Of a stretch of 64,000 bases of DNA, positions 36,447 to 44,727 are shown piece after piece. The position numbers and the translations under genes were made by a program. The first letter of the stretch is position 1. Every line of letters starts with the position of its first letter. The notes beneath the pieces are model-generated. The model was not told the origin of the DNA, made no database searches, and saw nothing but the letters and a program-made list of their open reading frames with translations. Source of the stretch: [Flexibacter] sp. ATCC 35208 (GTDB lineage: Bacteria; Bacteroidota; Bacteroidia; Chitinophagales; Chitinophagaceae); contig NZ_MTKN01000015.1 of NCBI RefSeq assembly GCF_001975825.1, forward strand, positions 30,810 to 94,809. The letters run 5' to 3'.

Positions 36447-37054
36447 TGAAAATGGTTTTCATCTTCGTTGGTGAATTCCATTTTTCATGAATGTTTTTCT
36501 GAAAATAGGTTTCATTCCCCGTTGGTGAATTCCCTCTTTCATGAATGTTTTATTCTGAAAATGGTTTTCATTCCCCGTTGGTGAATTCCCTCTTTCATGA
36601 ATGTTTTATTTTGAAAATGGTTTTCATTCCCCGTTGGTAAATTCCCTCTTTCATGGATGTTTTTTCTGAAAATGGTTTTCATTTCACGTTGGTGAATTCC
36701 CTCTTTCATGAATGTTTTATTCTGAAAATGGTTTTCATTTCACGTTGGTGAATTCCCTCTTTCATGGATTTTTTTTCTAAAAATGGTTTTCATTTCACGT
36801 TGGTGAATTCCCTCTTTCATGGATGTTTTTTCTGAAAATGGTTTTCATTTCACGTTGGTGAATTCCCTCTTTCATGGATGTTTTATTCTGAAAATGGTTT
36901 TCATCCCCCGTTCGTGAATTCCCTCTTTCATGGATGTTTTTTCTGAAAATGATTTTCATTTCACGTTGGTGAATTCCCTCTTTCATGGATGTTTTTTCTG
37001 AAAATGATTTTCATTCCCCGTTGGTGAATTCCCTCTTTCATGAATGTTTTATTC
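36447..37054 (+). repeat. Tandem array, 11 units of 53-56 bases
   Basis: Units start with TGAAAATGGTTTTCA at 36447, 36500, 36556, 36612, 36667, 36723, 36778, 36833, 36889, 36944 and 36999. Each carries a 6-bp palindrome TGAAAA-n3-TTTTCA, then CGTTGGTGAATTCCCTCTTT, then a CATGAATG/CATGGATG block and a T run. Variation sits in a few fixed positions (CATTCCCC versus CATTTCAC, ATGAATG versus ATGGATG). Everything between the palindromes is conserved too, so it is not a CRISPR array. It ends directly in the module at 37047. Confidence 0.9.
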
Positions 37055-37112
37055 GGGTATCCGATGAAGCCAGGTAGTCATTTAAGCGACGTTCAGCGTT
37101 AAATTTTGCTTT
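37047..37112 (+). repeat. Non-coding module, copy B (copy A at 18279)
   Basis: Begins TTTTATTCGGGTATCCGATG, contains ATTTAAGC and TTCAGCG and ends ATTTTGCTTT, matching copy A block by block. It is joined to the end of the tandem array without a gap. Confidence 0.65.
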
Positions 37113-37228
37113 GAGTTTTCCCCTTTTATTTTTTGTCCTATCTAGTTCTCTGAAAATTTTTTAGGGAGAATCCCCTACCTTGCCATTGCACAGCACACCA
37201 CGTTAAAAACCCAAACCACCTTTTATTT

Positions 37229-38143
37229 ATGAAAAATTTACTGTACGCAGTAGCACTGTTGGTAGTTGTTGTATCCTGTAAAAAAGACGCACAACCTTTA
37301 ACAACACCTAACACAGAAGCCTCCACACCAGCGGCCTTGCCCACACACTTTAAAGTAGCCTACTACGCATACGATGCTACGCCCAACCTGCTTCCACTGA
37401 CAGACTTTGCGAACGAAGCGAATGTAGTCGTACTCTTCGAAGGCACACCTTATGAGATTGCCGATTCTACACACTACGGCAGTAGCAGTAGTTACATTCT
37501 CACGGTAAACCCTAATTATCATTCCTATAAATCTATCATGGATCATGTACATGTACTACAAGCACGCGGCGTGAAAGTATTGTACAATATCGATGATGCC
37601 AGTTCATGGAATACCACTACACCCTATACCACTTACAATGGTACAGGGCTGACTTACACACAGTTTGCTGCCTTTGTAAAAAGAATGGTCATTGATTCGT
37701 TGCACCTGGATGGTATAGCGCTGGATGTGGAACATATGGGTAGTACAGCTGCCAATACCAATTTCAAAAACCTCGTAAAAGAATTTGGTAAATACTTTGG
37801 TCCATTGTCTTCCAGTCCGACCACGACTGTGTATACAGCTGCTATTTACAGCACACCTGCAGCCAGTTATGCCATTGGTCAGGATACATCCGTAGCCAAA
37901 TACATGAACTTTGTAGAAGATATGGGTTACTTCCAGAACAATACTACCAGATTTAATCTCTGGGCAAATGTGATTGGTAGTGCTAAAACTATGATTGGGG
38001 TAGCTAAATCTTACAATTCATTGAGCAATGCAGTCGCAGCAGCAGCATGGTTACCTTCTTCAGGGAATAAGGCAGGTATCATGGTGTTTGCAGGAAATGT
38101 GGATTCTGCTTATACCAATAAGGTCTTCAGAGCATTGCAATAA
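37229..38143 (+). CDS. GH18-like lipoprotein (endo-glycosidase type)
   Basis: A 304-residue lipoprotein (lipobox VVVSCKKD) with a TIM-barrel pattern of family 18 endoglycosidases: FKVAYYAYD at the first strand, VKVLYNIDD in the middle and LDGIALDVEHMG at the fourth strand. The family motif is DxxDxDxE; here it reads D161-G-I-A-L-D166-V-E168, so the acid Glu and the adjacent Asp are kept and the middle Asp is Ala. It may be an endo-N-acetylglucosaminidase acting on glycans or a binding protein. The last codons are the first unit of a tandem duplication. Confidence 0.65.
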   Translation: MKNLLYAVALLVVVVSCKKDAQPLTTPNTEASTPAALPTHFKVAYYAYDATPNLLPLTDFANEANVVVLFEGTPYEIADSTHYGSSSSYILTVNPNYHSYKSIMDHVHVLQARGVKVLYNIDDASSWNTTTPYTTYNGTGLTYTQFAAFVKRMVIDSLHLDGIALDVEHMGSTAANTNFKNLVKEFGKYFGPLSSSPTTTVYTAAIYSTPAASYAIGQDTSVAKYMNFVEDMGYFQNNTTRFNLWANVIGSAKTMIGVAKSYNSLSNAVAAAAWLPSSGNKAGIMVFAGNVDSAYTNKVFRALQ

Positions 38144-38356
38144 GGTCATAGGCGGTTACAGAAAATGTATATCCCGATTTTATAAATTCAGCCTTCAGCG
38201 CTTTGCAATAAGGCCATAGGCGGTTACAGAAAATGTATATCCCGATTACATAAATACAGTCTTCAGAGCTTTGCAATAAGGCCATAGGCGGTTACAGGAA
38301 ATGTAAATCCCGATTATACAAATTCAGCCTTCAGCACTTTGCAATAAGGCCATAGG
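38125..38356 (+). repeat. 68-base tandem repeats of the GH18-like gene 3' end
   Basis: Units starting CTTCAGAGCATTGCAATAAGG lie at 38125, 38193, 38261 and 38329, each exactly 68 bases apart; the fourth is cut by a terminator. The first unit contains the gene's last codons (F-R-A-L-Q-stop). The rest, with CATAGGCGGTTACAGAAAAT and TATCCCGATT, is non-coding. Confidence 0.9.
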
Positions 38357-38380
38357 CGCTGCTACCAGCAGGTAGCAGCG
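38357..38380 (+). terminator. Terminator after the 68-base repeats
   Basis: Perfect 10-bp stem CGCTGCTACC / GGTAGCAGCG with the loop AGCA, followed by TTTATT. Confidence 0.75.
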
Positions 38381-38399
38381 TTTATTCCCCCGGTTTCCC

Positions 38400-38407
38400 T
38401 AATTTCG
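38400..38407 (+). promoter_or_regulatory. -7-like element before the radical SAM gene
   Basis: TAATTTCG (one mismatch to TAnnTTTG) followed by CAC, eight bases before the ATG at 38415; implies a very short leader. Confidence 0.4.
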
Positions 38408-38414
38408 CACTCAA

Positions 38415-40607
38415 ATGAGTGCTGTTTTTCTGATTACACCACCCTTCACACAGCTGAATACGCCTTATCCGGCCACAGCTTATCTGAAAGGTTTCTTAAA
38501 TACAAAGGGGGTCTCCTCCTTTCAGGCTGACCTTGGCATAGAAGTCACCGTAGCCCTGTTTTCCAAACAAGGTCTGGAAAAGCTTTTTGCCCATATCAAC
38601 CAGCTGGAAATCCCTCATTCAGAAAATATCAGCCGCATCATTGCCCTGCAGGACGACTATATCGCCACGATCGACGATGTGATCGCCTTTTTGCAAGGCA
38701 AGAACCCTACCCTCTCCCACCGCGTGTGCAAAAGGGATTTTCTCCCCGAAGCCAGCCGCTTTGCCCAACTCGAAGACCTTGACTGGGCATTTGGCTCCAT
38801 GGGTAACCAGGACAAAGCCAAACACCTGGCCACCCTGTACCTGGAAGACCTCTCCGATCTCATCATGGAATGTGTGGATGAACACTTCGGCTTTAGCCGT
38901 TATGCCGAAAAACTGGGCCGATCGGCCAATAGCTTCGACGAGCTGTACACCGCACTCCAACAGGAATATACTTATATCGATCATATCCTGATCGACCTCC
39001 TTAGCAAACACATGGAAAGGGAACAACCACAACTGGTGGCTATTTCCGTTCCTTTCCCTGGCAATCTGTACACCAGCCTCCGCTGCGGACAGTGGGTCAA
39101 GAAGCACTACCCACAGGTAAAAGTAGCCATGGGTGGCGGTTTCGCCAATACAGAACTGCGTTCACTCAGCGATCCAAGGGTATTTGAATTCTACGACTTC
39201 GTCTCCCTGGACGATGGAGAAGCGCCGCTCGAACAACTCATTGCCCACATCAATGGTACGCCCACTGCTGACCTGAAGCGCACTTTCACCCTTGTAGACG
39301 ACAAGGTCACCTATATCAACAATGCCAGTTGTAAGGATTATAAACAGTCACAGGTAGGTACGCCGGATTACAGCGACTTCCTGTTAGATCAATATATCTC
39401 TGCTATTGAAGTAGTGAACCCCATGCACCGCATGTGGAGCGATGGCCGCTGGAATAAGCTGACTATGGCCCATGGCTGCTATTGGGGCAAGTGTACCTTC
39501 TGCGATATCTCTCTCGATTACATTCGTTTATACGAACCTATCGCAGCTGCTATGCTCTGTGACCGTATGGAAGAGATCATTGCGCAGACAGGGCAAAACG
39601 GTTTTCACTTTGTAGACGAAGCCGCACCTCCTGCCCTGATGCGCGCACTGGCACTGGAGATTATCAAAAGAAAACTGACTGTAAGCTGGTGGACGAATAT
39701 CCGCTTTGAAAAAAGCTTTACCCGCGACCTTTGTCAATTATTGAAAGAGAGCGGTTTAATTGCGGTATCAGGTGGCCTGGAAGTAGCATCGGACAGATTG
39801 CTGGCGCTTATCCAGAAAGGTATTACCGTAGCACAGGTGGCGCAGGTGAATAAACACTTTACGGAGGCAGGTGTGATGGTACATGCTTATCTCATGTACG
39901 GCTTTCCTACTCAAACTGCACAGGAAACCATCGACTCACTGGAAATGGTGCGCCAGATGTTCCAGGCAGGCATCTTACAATCTGCTTTCTGGCATCAGTT
40001 CACCATGACAGCACATAGCCCCGTAGGTCTGGAACCGGAGAAATTCAGTGTTAAAAAAGAAAGCGATGCCATCGGCTCATTTGCCAATAATGATATCATT
40101 CACATTGATGAAACAGGTGCAGAACATGAAACCTTTAGCTTTGGTTTGAAGAAATCACTGCTGAACTTTATGCACGGCATCTGTCTGACCGATCCACTGC
40201 AAAAGTGGTTCGAGTTCAAAGTGCCGAAGACAAAAGTAGCCCCTGACTATATTGTGAAAGCACTGGAAGATAACGAACTGGCCACTGCCAAACCTACTGC
40301 TAAAATAGTATGGCTGGGCAAAACGCCATCCGTAGAAATAATGACTAAATCCAAGAAAGGCGCCACCTGGGAAATAGCCCTCCTCACTTTCCAGCGCAAA
40401 AAGGATAAACATACCATCAGCGTAGACCCTGACAAAGGCCAATGGCTGGCAGGTATGCTGGAACAACTGTCGGTGCGGAACAGCAAGACCTATACACTGA
40501 AAGAAGTAATGGACCACTATACGGCTGCAGGACTGGAAGATTTTGAATTGTTCTGGGACAATAAGCCAATCAACACCTTATATAAATACGGTTTGCTGCA
40601 ATTATAA
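38415..40607 (+). CDS. B12-binding-type radical SAM protein with CX4CX2C cluster motif
   Basis: A 730-residue cytoplasmic protein. The first 270 residues resemble a cobalamin-binding Rossmann-type domain (FLITPPFTQLNTPYPATAYL, VKVAMGGGFANTE). The radical SAM core follows, with the iron-sulfur cysteines C355, C360 and C363 in HGCYWGKCTFCD. The spacing is CX4CX2C, not the canonical CX3CX2C. A long C-terminal region (about 600-730) is specific to this protein. Members do methylations or other radical chemistry; the substrate is unknown. No precursor peptide gene or partner enzyme lies nearby. Single gene after a terminator. Confidence 0.8.
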   Translation: MSAVFLITPPFTQLNTPYPATAYLKGFLNTKGVSSFQADLGIEVTVALFSKQGLEKLFAHINQLEIPHSENISRIIALQDDYIATIDDVIAFLQGKNPTLSHRVCKRDFLPEASRFAQLEDLDWAFGSMGNQDKAKHLATLYLEDLSDLIMECVDEHFGFSRYAEKLGRSANSFDELYTALQQEYTYIDHILIDLLSKHMEREQPQLVAISVPFPGNLYTSLRCGQWVKKHYPQVKVAMGGGFANTELRSLSDPRVFEFYDFVSLDDGEAPLEQLIAHINGTPTADLKRTFTLVDDKVTYINNASCKDYKQSQVGTPDYSDFLLDQYISAIEVVNPMHRMWSDGRWNKLTMAHGCYWGKCTFCDISLDYIRLYEPIAAAMLCDRMEEIIAQTGQNGFHFVDEAAPPALMRALALEIIKRKLTVSWWTNIRFEKSFTRDLCQLLKESGLIAVSGGLEVASDRLLALIQKGITVAQVAQVNKHFTEAGVMVHAYLMYGFPTQTAQETIDSLEMVRQMFQAGILQSAFWHQFTMTAHSPVGLEPEKFSVKKESDAIGSFANNDIIHIDETGAEHETFSFGLKKSLLNFMHGICLTDPLQKWFEFKVPKTKVAPDYIVKALEDNELATAKPTAKIVWLGKTPSVEIMTKSKKGATWEIALLTFQRKKDKHTISVDPDKGQWLAGMLEQLSVRNSKTYTLKEVMDHYTAAGLEDFELFWDNKPINTLYKYGLLQL

Positions 40608-40667
40608 AGCGGTTCCAAATATGCCTCATTTATTTTAAATTTGATATGTACTCAAAGTTTTGAATGA

Positions 40668-41864
40668 ATGCTTGCGCCGTCCTATGAATTATCAGCCGTG
40701 TTTGCCTATGCCAGAAAGTTTTCTCTGGAACGGAATCTCTATTATATTGATAGTCAATTACTCCTTTTAGGCATCCTCGAAACCTGCACGACCGATATCG
40801 CCATCGATACCCCCGATCGTGAGAAAATGATCTTTTGGCTCAAAACCCTTTCATGGGAAAAAGCCGGGGAGCAACCTCACAAGGACACCCTGCCCCTCAC
40901 TGCCGAAGCCGAAAGAATGCTGGAAAATGCCGTCTTTTATCAGAAACGATTGGGAGACAAACATTTAAATCCGCAACACATCATTCTCTCCATCTTAACG
41001 ATAGAAAACCGCTGTCAATATAAACTGCAATCCTTAGGTATTGTGTATGCCTCGTACATAGACATCCTGAAGGCAGACAGGAATATCCATGGGGATATAC
41101 CGCTGCATACACCCAGCATCAGGCTACCATTTACCGCCAGGTATTACCCTTTCCTCCACTGGTTGTACAGCGCAAAAAAGAAGAAACACATCATCGAAAA
41201 ATACTTCAGGGAAGCGCAGTCCTGCCTGCAATACAATGAAGGCAAAAAGTGCCGTATCCTTTGTCAGCACATTCTGCATATAGACCCGAACCATGTGAAT
41301 ACACTCTGGCTCACAGGTGTATCTTACAGGGCGGAGCGCAATTTTGTGCAGGCACTCCCTTACTATGAAAAGGTATTGGAAAAACACAATGCACATACCG
41401 GTGTCATTGCCGAAGTAGCACACTGTTACAGTGAAATGGGGAACCATCATCGCGCACTGCAATTATACAACTACGCCCTTTCCCTCAATCCGGGATCTTC
41501 TGAACTGCTGAACAGTATAGGGTTTACCTGCATTCATATGCAGCTGTTTGTAGAAGCGATCGCTTATTTCGATCAGGCCATCGCCTATGATGAAACCTGC
41601 GCTTTTGCTTATAACAATAAGGGCTATGTACTCATGCGACTCGGTCACCCGGTACAGGCAGAAGAACTAATGTACAGATCTTTACAGTACAACAAAGGTA
41701 ACGCGTACGCCTACAGGAACCTGGGTATCCTGTACACAAAACAAAAGAATACCGCTGCTGCCAGAGACATGCTCCTCACAGCAAAACGCTATTATTTCAA
41801 CCGTAAATATGGGAATGAAGTAGATGAATTACTCCGCAAATTACCCGCGTACGAAACTGTATAA
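40668..41864 (+). CDS. Clp-N-like domain fused to tetratricopeptide repeats
   Basis: A 398-residue soluble protein. Residues about 1-140 show two helical repeats of the Clp N-terminal (R) domain type: AVFAYARKFSLERNLYYIDS with LLLLGILE, and AERMLENAVFYQKRLGDKHL with HIILSIL. A linker is followed by about five TPRs from residue 180 on (QALPYYEKVLEKHN, RALQLYNYALSLNPGSSELL, EAIAYFDQAIAYDETCAFAY, QAEELMYRSLQYNKGNAYAY). There is no ATPase module. It might be an adaptor or substrate-recognition protein. The 3' end overlaps the convergent PAP2 gene by 24 bases. Confidence 0.7.
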   Translation: MLAPSYELSAVFAYARKFSLERNLYYIDSQLLLLGILETCTTDIAIDTPDREKMIFWLKTLSWEKAGEQPHKDTLPLTAEAERMLENAVFYQKRLGDKHLNPQHIILSILTIENRCQYKLQSLGIVYASYIDILKADRNIHGDIPLHTPSIRLPFTARYYPFLHWLYSAKKKKHIIEKYFREAQSCLQYNEGKKCRILCQHILHIDPNHVNTLWLTGVSYRAERNFVQALPYYEKVLEKHNAHTGVIAEVAHCYSEMGNHHRALQLYNYALSLNPGSSELLNSIGFTCIHMQLFVEAIAYFDQAIAYDETCAFAYNNKGYVLMRLGHPVQAEELMYRSLQYNKGNAYAYRNLGILYTKQKNTAAARDMLLTAKRYYFNRKYGNEVDELLRKLPAYETV

Positions 41865-42776
41865 CCACTGTATACACCTGTCATAAAAGGATACCTTCAT
41901 GAGGTACTTCCTGTAAATGAAAATGCCTACAGTAGCCGTCGTAATCCCCGCCAGTACATCCACAACATAGTGGTGACTGAGATAGACTGCGGCAAACCAG
42001 ATGCCTACCGTTACGGTGGCAAATACAACCTGGAAGAAACGGTTTACATGATGCCTGGAATAATACAGCACGATGAGTGGATAGGCAGAATGCAGGGAAG
42101 GCATGGCAGCAAATACATTGGAGCCTTTGCTATAAATAGAATGAAAAATATTCGATTGAAAGTAAGCGTCAAAGCGCGCTAACCCTGCAGTATTGCCCGG
42201 TGTATTCGCGATAAACTCAAATCCATGCAACTGTACATACCATGGCGGCGCCGCTGGAAAGGTATAATATATCACAAATCCCAACAGGTTTACAAAGAAG
42301 AAAGTAGCTGCAAAATGCAGTAACGCCAGTCTGTCGGTAAAAAACAAATACAAGGCAAACAGTAGTGGCACCGGCACCCAGCACAGGTAAAAGATCCCTG
42401 TCATTACATCGATCCACGACCGGGAATGTGCCAGCCAGTACTCATTAGGGGTCAGTATTTGCCCGCCCTCATGAATACCGAATAAGTGTTTCTCAAACTC
42501 ATATATATCCGCTATATGCACCTTGAAGAACATGTAGTTCGGTGCGGCTTTCATATAGTCGAATAAGATCCAGTAAACTAAAAAAATGGAAAATCCTATA
42601 ATGAACCTACGTGTACCCCAGGAGGCGTAATAACAGCCATTAAAAATGGCAATCAGCCACACCTGGTCGGTTTTGAAGCCAACCAGGAGGGCAGAAAGTA
42701 ACAGGTAGGCTATACTTGCAAGTGTAGTAAATATGATTTCTTTTCGTCCAAATCGTGTCTTACTGTTAGTCTCCAC
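41841..42776 (-). CDS. AUR1-like PAP2 inositol phosphorylceramide synthase
   Basis: A 311-residue inner-membrane protein with about six hydrophobic segments. It carries AUR1-type motifs: PAAPPWY (174-180), AAMPSLHSAYP with H229, and YLSHHYVVDVLAG with H269 and D273 (the PAP2 catalytic His/His/Asp). In fungi and in Bacteroides this family transfers phosphoinositol from phosphatidylinositol to ceramide. It is the last gene of the sphingolipid operon, 5 bases after the hydroxylase gene. Assignment to this reaction rests on the motifs and the complete pathway upstream; a general lipid phosphatase is the alternative. Confidence 0.8.
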   Translation of the reverse strand: METNSKTRFGRKEIIFTTLASIAYLLLSALLVGFKTDQVWLIAIFNGCYYASWGTRRFIIGFSIFLVYWILFDYMKAAPNYMFFKVHIADIYEFEKHLFGIHEGGQILTPNEYWLAHSRSWIDVMTGIFYLCWVPVPLLFALYLFFTDRLALLHFAATFFFVNLLGFVIYYTFPAAPPWYVQLHGFEFIANTPGNTAGLARFDAYFQSNIFHSIYSKGSNVFAAMPSLHSAYPLIVLYYSRHHVNRFFQVVFATVTVGIWFAAVYLSHHYVVDVLAGITTATVGIFIYRKYLMKVSFYDRCIQWLYSFVRG

Positions 42777-42781
42777 TTTCC

Positions 42782-43414
42782 TTATAGCTGTTCTTCTTTT
42801 TGAGGAAAATTTGATCCGAACACCCTATCCCATAATGCTGAACTTACGCCATATCCTCTATCTGCATTCTGATAATGGTGTTTCATATGGTGCTTTTTCA
42901 GTCTCTTCCAGAAAGCGTTCCTGAAATTCAGGTGATGTAATGCGTAATGGGAAATATCATAAAACAGGTACCCCGTCATAAAACCGGCAAAGAACCCATA
43001 CAGGTAATTGACAGGTATGAGTGCCCTGAACAGGAAAAAGAATCCTATTGCCAGCGGAACGCTCACTGAGGGTGGCAGTACCAGTCGCAGTGCATCATTT
43101 GGATAATCGTGATGCACACCATGAAATATAAAATGCAGTCTCAGTCCCCATTTGGATTTAGGCACAAAGTGAAATACAAATCTGTGTAGTACGTATTCAG
43201 TCAAAGTCCAGACAAACAGCCCTCCCAATGCTGACAGCAGGAACGCCGGCACACCAGCATCTGTATGCGTCAGCCCATAATAACATACATAACTGATCAC
43301 AGGGATATACAGGATCAGTGGTACACTGAAATGCACCTTGGATAATGCCTCCATAAGCCCATTCTTAAACATGGGTACCGACTCTGTTGAATTGGAAACA
43401 TATTGCTTTTTCAT
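42782..43414 (-). CDS. Fatty acid / sphingolipid hydroxylase (FA2H-like)
   Basis: A 210-residue membrane di-iron protein with about four hydrophobic segments and His clusters HRFVFH, HFIFHGVHH, HYALHH and HHMKHH. This is the arrangement of fatty acid 2-hydroxylases, which hydroxylate the acyl chain of ceramides. Its position inside the sphingolipid operon supports ceramide or fatty-acyl hydroxylation. The ATG at 43414 is chosen; a GTG one codon upstream also fits. It lies 36 bases after the CDP-alcohol transferase gene and 5 before the PAP2 gene. Confidence 0.82.
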   Translation of the reverse strand: MKKQYVSNSTESVPMFKNGLMEALSKVHFSVPLILYIPVISYVCYYGLTHTDAGVPAFLLSALGGLFVWTLTEYVLHRFVFHFVPKSKWGLRLHFIFHGVHHDYPNDALRLVLPPSVSVPLAIGFFFLFRALIPVNYLYGFFAGFMTGYLFYDISHYALHHLNFRNAFWKRLKKHHMKHHYQNADRGYGVSSALWDRVFGSNFPQKEEQL

Positions 43415-43450
43415 CACTCTAAATCTATTATATGTGGTGTTTTTACTGAC

Positions 43451-44704
43451 TTAAGGTTTGATCTGTTCCTTTACTTCCTTACCAGTCACCATGTCTTTTC
43501 CTTTCAGCTCAATGTAAAGTACATTCGGATGCCAGAAGGTACCACCATCGATCTCTATATAAATGCGGTCCAGCACAGCCAGTGAATTTCCGATCTTTGC
43601 ATACACATGGTAATCGGGTTGGCCGGTAGGCTTCATCAGGTACAGGTCTTTTTTTGCATAAGCTACGGAATGTAATTCATATTTCCCCTGTCCCAGGTCC
43701 TTTACTTTGATTCCGTAGGCAAATTTACGTTGTATATAGTTCAGTGGCTTCTTTTCTCCTCCATCTGCATAACGGATCCAGTATACATTTACCGGCTCAT
43801 CTGCATCCAGCTTACCATCAACTATATTCAGGTCGTATACGATCGTATTAGTGTTGGGGGTACGTTGAATATAAAACAACTGCCCTGGTTCATTGGGCGT
43901 TGGAAAGTTAGGCTCAGTAAATGCCATTGCCGGCAGTAGCAGGGCTGCTACCAACAGAACTTTTACAGTAGTTGCCGCACCTCTGATCACCCTGGTTACC
44001 TGGTCCTGTTTGTCCAGTGCTATCTTCGCATCGCGCATTCTGCCGATGGCAGTAATGTTCGTCATCACCGCCATGATAAACAGCGGGAATGTAAAGATAG
44101 AAATGGTTTCAAAAATATGGAAAGGGATACCTGGTACAAACAGTTTGTAATCGCCACCGATAAAGTGGGCTGTGATACCGCAGGCAATCGCTGACAAAGA
44201 GATCACTACGATACGTTCCGGACGCTGCATCAGGCCACCTTTACACTCAATGCCCAGGCCCTCTGCCCTTGCACGGGTATAGCTCACCATCATAGAACCG
44301 ATCATGGCTACAAATGCTGCCAGTGAACTCAGGAAATAATGATGTCCTACCAGGTAATAACAGATACCCAGGAACAGCACCATTTCACTATACCTGTCCA
44401 GCACCGAATCGAAGAATGCACCAAAGCGGGAACCCATATTGCCCAATCTGGCCACCTGTCCATCCAGCATATCAAACAGACCTGCGAAGAGGGTCAGCGC
44501 ACCCGCCCAACCTACATACGACAGGTCTCCCCTGTTTCCTTCTTCCACGCCGGTCACAAAGATGATCACCACCCCTATGTTCAGCAGAAACCCTACAAGG
44601 GTCACGATATTAGGCGTAAAGCCTATCTTTATCAACCCTTTTACGATAGGATTGATAACCAGATAAATCAATTGTTGTAACTGGTCTCTCAATGACTTTT
44701 TCAT
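43451..44704 (-). CDS. CDP-alcohol phosphatidyltransferase fused to DUF4833 (PIP synthase candidate)
   Basis: A 417-residue fusion. Residues about 1-230 form a six-helix CDP-alcohol phosphotransferase with the full motif D78-x2-D81G-x2-AR-x8-G95-x3-D99-x3-D103. After a further hydrophobic segment (VKVLLVAALLLPAMAF, about 258-273), which looks like a former signal peptide, a DUF4833 domain follows (about 275-417, YWIRYADGG, YIQRKFAYGI). In inositol-lipid-making Bacteroidota the transferase joins CDP-diacylglycerol to inositol phosphate. The pathway context, with inositol-phosphate synthase and a PgpA-like phosphatase in the operon, supports this. The role of DUF4833 is unknown; its placement implies the periplasm. 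Confidence 0.8.
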   Translation of the reverse strand: MKKSLRDQLQQLIYLVINPIVKGLIKIGFTPNIVTLVGFLLNIGVVIIFVTGVEEGNRGDLSYVGWAGALTLFAGLFDMLDGQVARLGNMGSRFGAFFDSVLDRYSEMVLFLGICYYLVGHHYFLSSLAAFVAMIGSMMVSYTRARAEGLGIECKGGLMQRPERIVVISLSAIACGITAHFIGGDYKLFVPGIPFHIFETISIFTFPLFIMAVMTNITAIGRMRDAKIALDKQDQVTRVIRGAATTVKVLLVAALLLPAMAFTEPNFPTPNEPGQLFYIQRTPNTNTIVYDLNIVDGKLDADEPVNVYWIRYADGGEKKPLNYIQRKFAYGIKVKDLGQGKYELHSVAYAKKDLYLMKPTGQPDYHVYAKIGNSLAVLDRIYIEIDGGTFWHPNVLYIELKGKDMVTGKEVKEQIKP

Positions 44705-44727
44705 ACTCAGACTTTTTAACCTCGCTG

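Noticed and set aside
36795..36986. Open frame on the minus strand within the tandem array
   Set aside because: It exists only because the repeat period keeps a frame open over three units; changes in unit length break it and composition is not protein-like.
36447..37054. CRISPR array
   Set aside because: The sequence between the palindromes is as conserved as the palindromes, so there are no unique spacers, and no cas genes are in the window.
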